Counted from the stretch's first letter, positions 27,078-36,084 are shown. The stretch is 64,000 nucleotides of DNA from Metabacillus dongyingensis (GCF_019933155.2 NZ_CP082944.1:1800001-1864000); one strand, 5' to 3'. A program made the numbers and translations. Notes: a model not told the origin generated them from the sequence alone.

Positions 27078-27176
27078 TATTGCTAATCTATTTACAAGTA
27101 TAGAAGTATCTGTAATAATTTATTTGTATATTTATTCCCAATATAGATACTTAAGAGATGAGGCGGAGGGAAGAAA

Positions 27177-27425
27177 ATGACAATTGAAATGAGCAAGTCT
27201 CAATTATTGGCAAGTATTGATTCTAAACGCAAGGAAATGATCGATACAGCAAGAGCAGGCGGATATACGTGCGAGGGCGCTGTTCAATGCAGTCAGGAAT
27301 TGGACATGCTGCTAAATAAATATCAGCAAATTCTTTTTGAAGAAGAAAATAAAACGAATCCACCATTTCTGCAATTTATTGAGTCTATGAAGAAATGGAC
27401 GGCAAGAGATGGCTTAACTATATAA
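27177..27425 (+). CDS. Spo0E-type aspartyl-phosphate phosphatase
   Basis: 82 residues. The family signature SQELD occurs in QCSQELDMLLNKYQ, within a two-helix hairpin; the N-terminal helix (IDSKRKEMIDTARAGGYT) also matches. Spo0E proteins remove phosphate from Spo0A~P and so restrain sporulation. ATG 27177 follows GGCGGAGGG. Gene order (mtn genes, then this, then mot and clpE) corresponds to B. subtilis spo0E, though several Spo0E paralogues exist, so I give no symbol. The C-terminal tail past the helices is unconserved-looking. Confidence 0.85.
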   Translation: MTIEMSKSQLLASIDSKRKEMIDTARAGGYTCEGAVQCSQELDMLLNKYQQILFEEENKTNPPFLQFIESMKKWTARDGLTI

Positions 27426-27486
27426 AAAACCTAATACTCGCGGGAGAAACAGGCTCCGTTTTTTGAGTGGAAAAACTGAACATAGT

Positions 27487-27530
27487 TGAAAAAGGGTACT
27501 AAATTGCACAGCAATTTGTACCTTTTTTTA
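27487..27530 (+). terminator. Terminator downstream of the spo0E-like gene
   Basis: GGGTAC-AAATTGC and GCAATTT-GTACC form a long stem with an ACA loop, with A run on the left and seven T on the right. It stands just before a repeat array. Confidence 0.85.
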
Positions 27531-27640
27531 TTGTTATTTTAACATCTTGGTGTGCTGAAGAATAAGGGGAGAGCGGTTTTACGGACTCAGCATGCCTGCC
27601 CAAAGCTAGTTTGAACGTTTTCAGGTACTATCTGCACATA

Positions 27641-28149
27641 TGATTCCCTAAAATCTAAGAGTAGTTCTGTTTGAGGAATCAATCGTGCTCTATGATTCCC
27701 TAAAATCCAAGAGCAGATCTATTTGAGGAATCAATAGCGCTCTATGATTCCCTAAAATCCAAGAGCAGATCTATTTGAGGAATCAATAGCGCTTTATGAT
27801 TCCCTAAAATCCAAGAGCAGATCTATTTGAGGAATCAATCGTGCTCAATGATTCCCTAAAATCCAAGAGCAGATCTATTTGAGGAATCAATAGCGCTTTA
27901 TGATTCCCTAAAATCCAAGAGCAGATCTATTTGAGGAATCAATCGTGCTCAATGATTCCCTAAAATCCAAGAGCAGATCTGTTTGAGGGATCAATCGTAC
28001 TCTATGATTCCCTAAAATCCAAGAGCAGATCTATCTGAGGAATCAATCGTGCTCAATGATTCCCTAAATTCAAAGAGTAGTTCTATTTGAGGAATCAATA
28101 GCGCTCTATGATTCCCCAAAATCCGAGAGAGGTCCAGTTTGAGGAATCA
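27641..28149. repeat. Array A: ten tandem 52-bp units with inverted arms
   Basis: TGATTCC recurs at 27641, 27693, 27745, 27797, 27849, 27901, 27953, 28005, 28057 and 28109, exactly 52 bp apart each time with no indels. Each unit runs from TGATTCCCTAAAAT to ATTTGAGGAATCA (41 bp), which are imperfect inverted arms around AGATCT, then an 11-bp variable linker. Base substitutions differ between units. Terminators face it from both sides. No ribosome site or long frame is present. Confidence 0.95.
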
Positions 28150-28220
28150 ACCGCCATTCCAATTGGCATATGAATTAACGGGAAACAAAATGAATTTTGT
28201 TCAATTCTTAATATAAATAT

Positions 28221-28253
28221 AAAAACGCCCAGATAGATAAATCGGGCGTTTTA
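28221..28253. terminator. Terminator hairpin right of array A
   Basis: AAAACGCCC and GGGCGTTTT pair around a 13-base loop. It can end the minus-strand ZIP transcript before the array. Confidence 0.75.
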
Positions 28254-28377
28254 TTGTGCTATTCACTTAACCAAATAACCTGATATTTTACTTGCCAACT
28301 TGAGAAAAGCGTTTTCGCATCCAAAAACCCGTTACTCGCGGGGGTATTTGGTTTGATTATATGTTTTGGAGCTTTTC

Positions 28378-29109
28378 TTATAAGGCTTCAATCAGTACGA
28401 TCATAAAGAGAATGCCGAGAATAAATGAATAGGTCGCATTCCGCTCGTTGCCGTCCCCGTGGCTTTCGGGAATCAATTCTTTATAGATGATGAACAGCAT
28501 GGCTCCCGCTGCAAAAGACAGACCATAAGGTACAAGGTTTTCTACAAATGAAGTTAAATAAAAACCAAGCAGCGAAGTGACAATTTCAACAGCACCTGTC
28601 ATCGTCGCGATTAGCAAGGCTTTAAATTTGCCGATATTCTGGTTAATAAGGAACAGGGCAACCAAAAATCCTTCTGGAGCATTTTGAAGCCCGATGGCGA
28701 AAGCGATCAAATTTCCAGTTTCACTTTGATCTGATGCGTAGCTTACACCAACTGATAATCCTTCAGGCAGATTATGCAATGTGATGGCAGCAACAATCAG
28801 CATTGCCTTTTGGTCAAATTCGATTCCGTATCTCGAATGTTCAAGATCGATGTGGGGGATTTTCTTTTCAAGTGTTGTTAAAACAAGCACGCCCAGAAAA
28901 AGTCCCGCACAAACCTGAAATACTCCACCCTGGTTCAGTGCCTCAGGCAGAAGACTCATCATTGATGCCGCCATCATGATGCCTGCTGTAAAGGCGAGAA
29001 GGATATCTCTCCATCTATGCGTAATGGTTTTTTGAAGAAACAGAATGGGAAGTGCTCCAAATCCTGTTGCTAGAGCTGATAACGTACTGCCGATTAAAAC
29101 CTCAGTCAT
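28378..29109 (-). CDS. ZIP family divalent metal transporter
   Basis: Start chosen at ATG 29109, after AAAAGGAGTTC; the longer frame to 29229 lacks a ribosome site there. The 243-residue protein has about eight membrane helices. The metal-site helix IV motif HNLPEG (TLHNLPEGLSVGVSY) and helix V NAPEG (IGLQNAPEGFLVAL) are clear, as in ZupT/GufA-type ZIP proteins. It should import zinc or a similar divalent cation across the plasma membrane. It is monocistronic. Metal preference cannot be read from sequence, and no Zur box was recognised. Confidence 0.88.
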   Translation of the reverse strand: MTEVLIGSTLSALATGFGALPILFLQKTITHRWRDILLAFTAGIMMAASMMSLLPEALNQGGVFQVCAGLFLGVLVLTTLEKKIPHIDLEHSRYGIEFDQKAMLIVAAITLHNLPEGLSVGVSYASDQSETGNLIAFAIGLQNAPEGFLVALFLINQNIGKFKALLIATMTGAVEIVTSLLGFYLTSFVENLVPYGLSFAAGAMLFIIYKELIPESHGDGNERNATYSFILGILFMIVLIEAL

Positions 29110-29389
29110 GGTTGAACTCCTTTTCGTGCATGTATGTAATAGCCATATTATAGCCGAAAAAAAACCAAAAAAGATAGCGAAAGGATTCATTCTTGTTTTT
29201 TCGCCATATGAGGTTATTTTTTTCAGCAAATTATTATATTTCTGCTAATAATCACAAAGATATAGAAGGAAATGATCCATCTTGTCGGTTAATGTCGATA
29301 GGTGAACACTTCTCTCCCTTTACGATTTTTGAAATTTCTGATAAGTTAAAGACAAAGGAATTTCATCATGTACAGCAGGGGGAATAGGG

Positions 29390-30337
29390 ATGCAATATCG
29401 AAGGCTAGGCAGATCAGGGTTAAAAGTGAGTGAAATCAGTCTTGGAAGCTGGCTTACATTCGGCAAAACAGTTGATGAGCGGTCAGCAGCAGACATAATT
29501 CATAAGGCGTATGAAGCGGGAATCAACTTTTTCGACAGCGCGAATGTGTATGAGCGCGGAAAAGCAGAAATTGTCATGTCAAGGGCACTTAAGTCGTTTC
29601 CAAGGGATTCATATGTTCTGACGACAAAAGCTTTCTGGCCAATGGGGGACGGGCCGAACGATAAGGGGTTATCAAGAAAGCATATTATGGAACAGGTCCA
29701 TGCAAGCTTAAAGAGGATGGATCTTGAATATGTCGATATTTTTTACTGTCACAGATATGATCATGAAACACCGCTTGATGAAACATTGCGGGCAATTGAT
29801 GATCTTATTCGCCAAGGGAAGATCTTATATGCAGGAGTCAGCGAATGGACGGCAGCGCAAATACAGGAAGCCATGAGTGTGGCTGACCGCTACCTGCTTG
29901 ACCGGATCATTGTGAATCAGCCGCAGTATAATATGTTACACCGTGATATTGAAGAAGAAATTATTCCAATGTGCGAAAATGCCGGCGTTTCACAAGTTGT
30001 GTGGTCACCGCTTGCACAGGGGATTTTAACAGGGAAATATAAAGAAGGTTTAATCCCTCAGGGGAGCCGTGCATCCGGTGAAAACGTGAATTCATGGATG
30101 AAGAAAATCCTGAATGATATGGTGAACCGAAAAGTGGAGCTTCTGGATCAGCTTGCAAAGGAACACGACATCACACTTGCCCAGCTTGCTCTTGCCTGGA
30201 CGCTGAGGCAGCATAATGTGGCAAGCACCCTTGTCGGTTCTTCCCACCCGGAGCAGATTATTGAAAACGCGAAGGCTTCAGACGTTGCATTAGGGTATAA
30301 TGCGCTGCAGCGTATTGAAGAGATCTTAACGAGCTGA
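29390..30337 (+). CDS. Aldo/keto reductase, potassium-channel beta-subunit type
   Basis: 315 residues of the AKR barrel fold. Catalytic tetrad positions are visible: D in FFDSANVYERGKAE with its Y, K in LTTKAFWP and H in FYCHRYD. The C-terminal cofactor loop VGSSHPEQIIENAKA binds NADPH. The N-terminal MQYRRLGRSGLKVSEISLG is typical of the KCNAB-like subgroup. It should reduce aldehydes or ketones in the cytoplasm; the substrate is unknown. ATG 29390 follows CAGGGGGAATAGGG. No channel gene adjoins it. Confidence 0.88.
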   Translation: MQYRRLGRSGLKVSEISLGSWLTFGKTVDERSAADIIHKAYEAGINFFDSANVYERGKAEIVMSRALKSFPRDSYVLTTKAFWPMGDGPNDKGLSRKHIMEQVHASLKRMDLEYVDIFYCHRYDHETPLDETLRAIDDLIRQGKILYAGVSEWTAAQIQEAMSVADRYLLDRIIVNQPQYNMLHRDIEEEIIPMCENAGVSQVVWSPLAQGILTGKYKEGLIPQGSRASGENVNSWMKKILNDMVNRKVELLDQLAKEHDITLAQLALAWTLRQHNVASTLVGSSHPEQIIENAKASDVALGYNALQRIEEILTS

Positions 30338-30348
30338 AGAAGTACATA

Positions 30349-30412
30349 TTAACAAGCGCCATGGTCAAGCTCCGATAGGCGGAGCCGTGCTGACCGGTAG
30401 TTAGGCGCTTCC
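30349..30412. repeat. Nested-stem element of possible dispersed repeat family
   Basis: Three nested inverted pairs can be drawn: AAGCGCC/GGCGCTT outside, GGTCA/TGACC in the middle and GCTCCG/CGGAGC inside. There is no T run, so it is not a simple terminator. AGCTCC and GGCGCTT link it to the elements at 22484 and 45283. Confidence 0.5.
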
Positions 30413-30454
30413 TCTTGCCATAAATGCGGAAATTTTTAATTCATCTAACTAAAA

Positions 30455-30491
30455 AAAGAGTGAAAAGCATCTGCTTTTCACTCTTTTTCTG
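30455..30491. terminator. Terminator overlapping the end of the KinD-like gene
   Basis: AAAAAGAGTGAAAAGCA and TGCTTTTCACTCTTTTT pair around a two-base loop. The right arm includes the stop of the minus-strand kinase gene. The hairpin is symmetrical and could also serve the plus strand. Confidence 0.85.
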
Positions 30492-31983
30492 ATAAAGGAA
30501 GAATAATCGTCACTTTCGTCCCTTTATCTAAAACACTGTCAATGGCGATCGTGCCTTTGTACATAGAGATAATGCGCTTGCATACGACAAGTCCGAGCCC
30601 TGTGCCGGTATCTTTCATGGTAAAGAAAGGGTGAAAGATTTTTGAAATGACATCTTCCGGTATGCCTTTTCCCGTGTCGATTACTCTGATTACAGCGAAA
30701 TCTTCCTGTTTTTGCACTTCAATGGTTAATCTGCCTTCATTTTTGTCGATTGCTTCTAAGGAATTTTTCGCTAAATTCAGCAGCACCTGTTTGATATGAT
30801 CCTTTGTGCAATTAATTAGCAGAGGTTCTTTATATAACCGGATATCCATTTCTGTATTATAAAGGTTAGCTTCAGACCCCAGCAGCGGAGATAATTCAAG
30901 CACGATCGCATTAATATCATGGTCTGCGTGGTGATGGGCAGTCGGTTTCCCGAGCACTAAAAATTCGCTGACAATTTCATTAATGCGCTGGATCTCTTTA
31001 TCGATGACAGAAAAATAAAATTGATCTTCAGAGTCCTTGTATTTCTCCTGCAAAAGCTGAATGAACCCTTTTATACCTGTCAGCGGATTTCTGATTTCGT
31101 GGGCAGTGCTAGCTGCAAGCATTCCGACAAGCTCTACTTTTTGAGCATCTATTTGGCTTTGTTCAATTAAAGCTCTTCTTTTTAAGAGGAAATTTTGAAT
31201 GAGAATAAAAATGATATTTAAGATTCCGAATGTGATCAGCATGTAAATGATCATGTCTTTTGCATTTTTAAGACTTATTTCTGAATCAGGCACACCCTCA
31301 AGCTTCCACGCAATCTGATCAAGGTAAACCCGGACAGGCTCCAATTTTGATAGCTCATTTTCGCTGCCGGATGCAAAAAGTACATGATTGCTTTCATTTA
31401 CTACATTAATATGCAATCTGGGACTGATGACGTTCATGATATTTTTAAGATAATCTACTTTTAAAGCTGCTACTAATAAGTTTGTTACTTCGCCTTTCTC
31501 ATTAAAAATGGGGGTGCAAATGGAAACAATATATCCTCCGGTAATATTTCCGAAGTAGGCGTCTGATACAGTCGATTGTTTAGTCGCAATGGCACTTCTG
31601 AAAAAAGCCCGGTTTTGAAGGTTGACTGTTTTCATCAATTTTCTGGAACCGGCAGTAATGTCACCGTTCTTATGAACAAAATAAAGTCCTGAAAAACGCG
31701 GTTCCTGGTCATACGCCTGCATGAGCACACGCCGAATTTTATCCTCGTCCTTTTCTTCTTCAAGCACAAGCGCCATCGATTCCAGCCTTGCTTTTGTATC
31801 TTGAATTAAATTATCGATCTGATTTTTATGAATGTTGATCATGAATGCTGCTTCAGAACGATGGAGATCCATCACTTTGTCTTTTTGGTAAAAATAAATG
31901 CATGTATTGATTAGAAGGGATGGAATCAGCACGATCAGAAAATAGATCGATGCTTTTTTTAATCGATTAGGATCTTTCAGCAA
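30478..31983 (-). CDS. Membrane sensor histidine kinase, KinD-like
   Basis: 501 residues. A first membrane helix (about 11-30) and a second (about 245-265) enclose an extracytoplasmic Cache-type sensor (LVAALKVDYLKNIM). The HisKA block is AASTAHEIRNPLTGIKGF around residue 300, then an ATPase domain with NLAKNSLEAI, DTGKGIPED and GTGLGLVVCK. The H-box is that of the Bacillus KinC/KinD sporulation kinases, and only KinD has this Cache layout. The MarR gene downstream of the next locus also matches B. subtilis ykvD-ykvE order. It likely phosphorylates Spo0F. The ligand is unknown. Confidence 0.82.
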   Translation of the reverse strand: MLKDPNRLKKASIYFLIVLIPSLLINTCIYFYQKDKVMDLHRSEAAFMINIHKNQIDNLIQDTKARLESMALVLEEEKDEDKIRRVLMQAYDQEPRFSGLYFVHKNGDITAGSRKLMKTVNLQNRAFFRSAIATKQSTVSDAYFGNITGGYIVSICTPIFNEKGEVTNLLVAALKVDYLKNIMNVISPRLHINVVNESNHVLFASGSENELSKLEPVRVYLDQIAWKLEGVPDSEISLKNAKDMIIYMLITFGILNIIFILIQNFLLKRRALIEQSQIDAQKVELVGMLAASTAHEIRNPLTGIKGFIQLLQEKYKDSEDQFYFSVIDKEIQRINEIVSEFLVLGKPTAHHHADHDINAIVLELSPLLGSEANLYNTEMDIRLYKEPLLINCTKDHIKQVLLNLAKNSLEAIDKNEGRLTIEVQKQEDFAVIRVIDTGKGIPEDVISKIFHPFFTMKDTGTGLGLVVCKRIISMYKGTIAIDSVLDKGTKVTIILPLSEKE

Positions 31984-32170
31984 AGTTATCGCCCCAAATA
32001 AAAGATTGCCCGATTAAGAGCATACTATTCGAATTATAAACCATTTAATTTGAATGTACTAGGAATGAAAGCTGAATTCCGCTCGAAACTAAAAGCGCGT
32101 TTCTTCTATTGTAGAGAAAGGGGATATTCGGTATGATGGAAAGAAAAGGGAGGGGTTTCTCATAGAAACA

Positions 32171-33727
32171 GTGAGACTGACAATCTTGCAGACGAGTGAC
32201 ATTCATGGTCATATTCTTCCGCTAATATACAGCACAAATGAGGAACAATGCCTGGGTCTTGCAAAAATTTCAACGGTCATCAAAAAAGAGAGGAACGAAC
32301 ATGATAACGTCCTTCTTATTGATAATGGAGATTGCATCCAGGGAACCCCGCTTACATACTATTATGCGAAAAAAGCTGCAGATCAGAAGAACCCTGTCAT
32401 AGCGGCTATGAATGCGCTTGGCTATGATGCAGCGGTAATCGGCAATCATGAGTTCAACTACGGCAGTGATTTTTTAAAAAAAGCTGCGGATCAATCTGAA
32501 TTCCCATGGCTGTCAGCTAATATCAAAGAAAACGGAGAGCCATTATTAGGCAAACCTTATATAATGAAGAATTACTGCGGTGTAAAGGTTGCGGTGCTGG
32601 GGGTAACAACACATTATATCCCGAACTGGGAAGATCCGAAGCATATAAAAGAGCTCTCCTTTCACGATGCTTTTCAATCGGCCAAACATTGGACTGAATA
32701 TATTAGGAAGAATGAGTTGCCTGATCTTCTCATCGTCTCATACCATGGCGGTTTTGAACGTGATCTTAAGACGGGAGAACCGACAGAAGTGCTTACAGGC
32801 GAGAATCAGGCCTATCAATTTTGCCATGAGATTGAGGGGATTGATGTCTTGCTCACCGGTCATCAGCATCGCTCCATTTCAGGTGAAATAAACGGAGTAA
32901 CGGTGATTCAGCCTGGCTTTAATGGACGTTTTGCCGGAAAAATTGAGATCACCTTCTCGGTTAATGATAACGGAACATGCGTTAAAGAGAAATCACCAAT
33001 GCTTGTAGACCTAACTATGATTGAAACAGATCAGAGCATAATAGAATTAATTCAGCCTTTCGAAAGAGAGACACAAAAGTGGCTGGATCAGCCAATTGGA
33101 AAGATCAACGGGAACATGCTGATCGAAGACCCTTTCGCAGCACGCATGGTGAAAACAGCTTTTATAGAATTTATTAATAAGGTACAAATGGATGCATCAG
33201 GCACGGAAATCTCAAACACGGCTCTTTTTGATAATTCATCAAGAGGCTTTCCTGAAAATCCGACCATGCGAGACATAGTTTCAAACTATATCTATCCGAA
33301 TACCTTGAAGGTGCTGCGTTTGAAAGGGAGGGACATAAGAGCCGCTCTTGAACGTTCAGCCTCATATTTTATGTGCGGAGAGGACGGCGCAGTTATTGTG
33401 AATCCGAAGTTTCAGGATCCGAAGCCTCAGCACTATAACTATGACATGTGGGAAGGAATTGAGTACATACTTGATGTCTCAAAACCAATCGGCGAGCGGG
33501 TCGTGCTTCTTGAGAAAGAAGGAAAGCCGCTGGAACATGATGGGGAATATGACGTTGTAATGAATAATTACAGGGCCTCAGGCGGAGGAGAATACACAAT
33601 GTTCAAAGGAAAAGAAGTCATTAAAGAAGTTCCTGTTGATATGTCTGAGCTGATTGCGAACCATTTACTTGAGAAAAAAGAAGTACAAGCTTCTCTCAAT
33701 CATAATTGGAAGGTCATTTGTTCTTAA
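32171..33727 (+). CDS. Cytoplasmic 5'-nucleotidase / metallophosphatase family protein
   Basis: 518 residues without a signal peptide. Metallophosphatase motifs are QTSDIHGHI, DNGDCIQG, GNHEFNYG, SYHGGFE and TGHQHRS; the C-terminal nucleotidase domain has NYRASGGGEY. It is a second, unrelated-by-location copy of the fold found at 1668, but intracellular. The GTG at 32171 lies about 20 bases past GGGAGGGG, which is far; an ATA codon at 32162 would be at ideal distance, so the true start is uncertain. The expected activity is hydrolysis of nucleoside phosphates or cyclic nucleotides. Confidence 0.85.
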   Translation: MRLTILQTSDIHGHILPLIYSTNEEQCLGLAKISTVIKKERNEHDNVLLIDNGDCIQGTPLTYYYAKKAADQKNPVIAAMNALGYDAAVIGNHEFNYGSDFLKKAADQSEFPWLSANIKENGEPLLGKPYIMKNYCGVKVAVLGVTTHYIPNWEDPKHIKELSFHDAFQSAKHWTEYIRKNELPDLLIVSYHGGFERDLKTGEPTEVLTGENQAYQFCHEIEGIDVLLTGHQHRSISGEINGVTVIQPGFNGRFAGKIEITFSVNDNGTCVKEKSPMLVDLTMIETDQSIIELIQPFERETQKWLDQPIGKINGNMLIEDPFAARMVKTAFIEFINKVQMDASGTEISNTALFDNSSRGFPENPTMRDIVSNYIYPNTLKVLRLKGRDIRAALERSASYFMCGEDGAVIVNPKFQDPKPQHYNYDMWEGIEYILDVSKPIGERVVLLEKEGKPLEHDGEYDVVMNNYRASGGGEYTMFKGKEVIKEVPVDMSELIANHLLEKKEVQASLNHNWKVICS

Positions 33728-33817
33728 AATCACTCTGCTATATTGACATTTCAGCTTTCATTTTGTATCATTATTATTTAGAATTCAAGATATTTAGTTA
33801 TCGAAGGATTGATGAAA

Positions 33818-34267
33818 ATGAAAGAACAAGAGCAAATCGAACAATCGTTAAAATTATTTATCGTTTTATCCCGTGCACACCGCGCGATAAATGATCAAGT
33901 GAATAAACACATCTCAAGCTTCGGGCTGAACCCAACAGAATTTGCCGTGCTTGAGCTCCTTTATCATAAGGGAGAACAGCCCCTTCAGCAAATTGGCGGG
34001 AAGATTCTATTAGCAAGCGGAAGCATCACATACGTAGTCGACAAGCTTGAACAAAAAGAACTGCTTGTCCGAAAAGCATGTGACAAGGACCGCCGCGTTA
34101 CCTTTGCTCAAATTACGGATAAAGGCAAGAAATTGATCGAGAGTATTTTTCCATCTCATCAAGAGCGGTTAGATGAAATTGTCGGCATTCTGACATCAGA
34201 AGAAAAGCAGATCGTTATTGATCTTATAAAAAAAGTCGGCTATCATGCACGGGATCTTCAAGATTAA
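33818..34267 (+). CDS. MarR family transcriptional regulator, MhqR-like
   Basis: Start at ATG 33818, about ten bases after GAAGG; a TTG and another ATG lie just upstream in frame. The 149-residue winged-helix protein has GLNPTEFAVLELLYHKGEQ, the recognition helix LASGSITYVVDKLEQK and the wing CDKDRRVTFAQITDKG. The sequence strongly resembles B. subtilis MhqR (ykvE), which controls quinone and azo-compound detoxification and sits beside kinD there. It is probably a repressor. No target genes are adjacent. Confidence 0.85.
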   Translation: MKEQEQIEQSLKLFIVLSRAHRAINDQVNKHISSFGLNPTEFAVLELLYHKGEQPLQQIGGKILLASGSITYVVDKLEQKELLVRKACDKDRRVTFAQITDKGKKLIESIFPSHQERLDEIVGILTSEEKQIVIDLIKKVGYHARDLQD

Positions 34268-34301
34268 AACACTTTCTAAATAGGAAGTGTTTTTTTTTTT
34301 T
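34267..34301 (+). terminator. Terminator after the MarR gene
   Basis: AACACTT and AAGTGTT pair around a loop of about ten bases, followed by more than ten T. Confidence 0.85.
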
Positions 34302-34516
34302 GGAGAGATGGCGATTTCTGCAGTTAGCCGGAATGTGTGACTGGAATGGACTCCTCAATTTTTTCCATTCGGTTAAAATCTTTTTCTGGCCAGCCCTTGG
34401 GTAATCCAGTTCTGAATATGGACTATATCAGCCGCAATATCATTCACACGCCGGATGTATGTACGTCAAGCCTCCTAATTGGCCTCGCCGGTGGGCCATT
34501 ACAGTTCATCTTTCAA
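34302..34516. other. Intergenic region between MarR gene and motB
   Basis: About 215 bases. On the minus strand AGGAGG (34475-34470) is followed by a short open stretch ending at 34373 (product like NDIAADIVHIQNWITQGLA). No start codon at proper distance is in that frame. It may be a decayed small gene. Confidence 0.35.
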
Positions 34517-34547
34517 TAAAAAAGTGTCCACATTGGACACTTTTTTA
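34517..34547. terminator. Terminator of the motAB operon
   Basis: AAAAAGTGTCCA and TGGACACTTTTT pair around CAT, flanked by A and T runs. The motB stop codon is at its right edge. Confidence 0.88.
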
Positions 34548-35300
34548 CTGGTTCTGCTCAATCGGAAGAATCAAAATCTCGACCCTGCGGTTTTTTTGCT
34601 GGCCTTCTTTTGTTTTGTTGTCTGCAACTGGATTGTACTCCCCAAACCCTTTTGCTGAGAAGGCTCTAGGATCAAGCTGCCCGTTTTCAAGCAAAAGCTT
34701 CATGAAATTTACAGCGCGCATTACACTTAAGTGCCAATTAGATTCAAACTCCGCGTTCTGGATCGGCACGTTGTCTGTGTGACCGCTGACGATAATATTG
34801 CGAGGAGGATTCATGACTAATAGCTTTGAAATTTCCTTCGCCAGCTGTTCATCTTTCTTGCGGATGGAGGAATTGCCCGAATCAAAAAAGATATCATTTA
34901 AAATGGTAATGAGAAGACCTTCATCCGTCAGAGTGGTTTTTAATTGTGTTTCAAGACTGTTGGCAGCAATATAGGCATTCACTTTTTTCTGAATTTCTTT
35001 TAATTTCTCCTGCTCGAGTGTTTCCTGCTTTTCTTTATCCGGATTCTTTTCCTTCTCTTGATCCAGCTTTTCCATCTCACCGTCAGGGATCGGACTTGGA
35101 TATTCAAGTACGCCTGTTCCGCCTGTGAACGTGCTGTTGAACGCCCGGGCAAGCATTTGGAATTTCTGTGCGTCTACTGAGCTCATCGCAAAAAGGACAA
35201 TGAAGAGGGCAAGCAATAGCGTTAATAAATCCGCATAGGGCAAAAGCCAGGATTCATCAACATGCTCTTCCTCGTTTTTCTGTTTTTTCTTTCTAGCCAT
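34545..35300 (-). CDS. motB: Flagellar motor stator protein MotB
   Basis: 251 residues. One membrane helix (about 20-44) begins LLPYADLLTLL, with the proton-carrying aspartate at residue 24. A charged linker (70-105) leads to the OmpA-like peptidoglycan-binding domain (IIVSGHTDNVPI, SVMRAVNFMK, KNRRVEI). With MotA it forms the ion-driven stator anchored to the wall. The start overlaps the motA stop by eight bases. Proton rather than sodium use is likely from the MotB-type sequence. Confidence 0.96.
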   Translation of the reverse strand: MARKKKQKNEEEHVDESWLLPYADLLTLLLALFIVLFAMSSVDAQKFQMLARAFNSTFTGGTGVLEYPSPIPDGEMEKLDQEKEKNPDKEKQETLEQEKLKEIQKKVNAYIAANSLETQLKTTLTDEGLLITILNDIFFDSGNSSIRKKDEQLAKEISKLLVMNPPRNIIVSGHTDNVPIQNAEFESNWHLSVMRAVNFMKLLLENGQLDPRAFSAKGFGEYNPVADNKTKEGQQKNRRVEILILPIEQNQ

Positions 35301-36084
35301 TTAACCTCTCTCCTTCAACGAAAAGCTGTTTTCTTTCGTGTGCAGGAAGGTAGGTGGCAAGCTTTTGTTCAATGGCTTTCGGGGCCTGACCTTCAAGAAC
35401 AGATAACACTCCTTCAATCATGACGTGCTTTACTTTTGCTTCCTGCCTGGATTTTCTTTTGAGTTTATTTGCAAAAGGATGCCACAAAACATATCCCGTG
35501 AAAATCCCCATGAGGGTTGCTACAAATGCTGCTCCAATCGCTTTCCCTAATTCATCCGTATTATCCATATGTGAAAGAGCAGCGATTAATCCGACAACTG
35601 CTCCAAGTACTCCAAGGGTAGGGGCGTATGTGCCTGCCTGTGAAAAGATGGATGCTCCTGCTGAGTGGCGTTCTTCCATGGCATCAATTTCTTCCGTCAT
35701 GACATCCCGGATAAATTCAGCATTTTGTCCGTCAACAGCCATGCTCAGCCCATTTTTTAAAAATGAATCTTCAACATCCGAAATCTTAGCTTCAAGTGCA
35801 AGCAGCCCTTCTTTTCTCGCAATCTGGGCCCATTCGGAAAACATGGGAATCAGTTCTTGAATGCTGTGTGATTGCTGCTCCTTAAAAATAACGCCGAAGA
35901 GCTTCGGCACTCTTTTAATCTCGCTTGTGGGAAATGCGGTTACGACAGTAGCGATCGTTCCGGCAATTATAATCAGCAATGCAGCCGGATTCAGCAGGAC
36001 AGCCGGGCTGACACCCTTCATAAACATGCCGACACCAACTGCGACAAGGCCTAAAATTAATCCAATAAGCGACGTTTTATCCAT
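35293..36084 (-). CDS. motA: Flagellar motor stator protein MotA
   Basis: 263 residues, four membrane helices (about 5-22, 32-50, 150-170, 180-200). The cytoplasmic loop between helices 2 and 3 carries the charged face that meets FliG. The block AGTYAPTLGVLGAVVGLIAA and the later GAAFVATLMGIFTGYVLW are typical. It overlaps motB by eight bases. A sigma-D-type promoter lies 43 bases upstream on the minus strand, as expected for a late motility operon. Confidence 0.96.
   Translation of the reverse strand: MDKTSLIGLILGLVAVGVGMFMKGVSPAVLLNPAALLIIIAGTIATVVTAFPTSEIKRVPKLFGVIFKEQQSHSIQELIPMFSEWAQIARKEGLLALEAKISDVEDSFLKNGLSMAVDGQNAEFIRDVMTEEIDAMEERHSAGASIFSQAGTYAPTLGVLGAVVGLIAALSHMDNTDELGKAIGAAFVATLMGIFTGYVLWHPFANKLKRKSRQEAKVKHVMIEGVLSVLEGQAPKAIEQKLATYLPAHERKQLFVEGERLNG

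Noticed and set aside
29193..29387. 64-codon frame ending just before the aldo/keto reductase gene
   Set aside because: No ribosome site; the frame crosses the ZIP promoter and the reductase ribosome site, so it is probably chance.
34373..34447. Minus-strand 24-codon frame ending TQGLARKRF
   Set aside because: The good AGGAGG is more than 20 bases from the GTG and the nearer frame is closed; at best a decayed gene.
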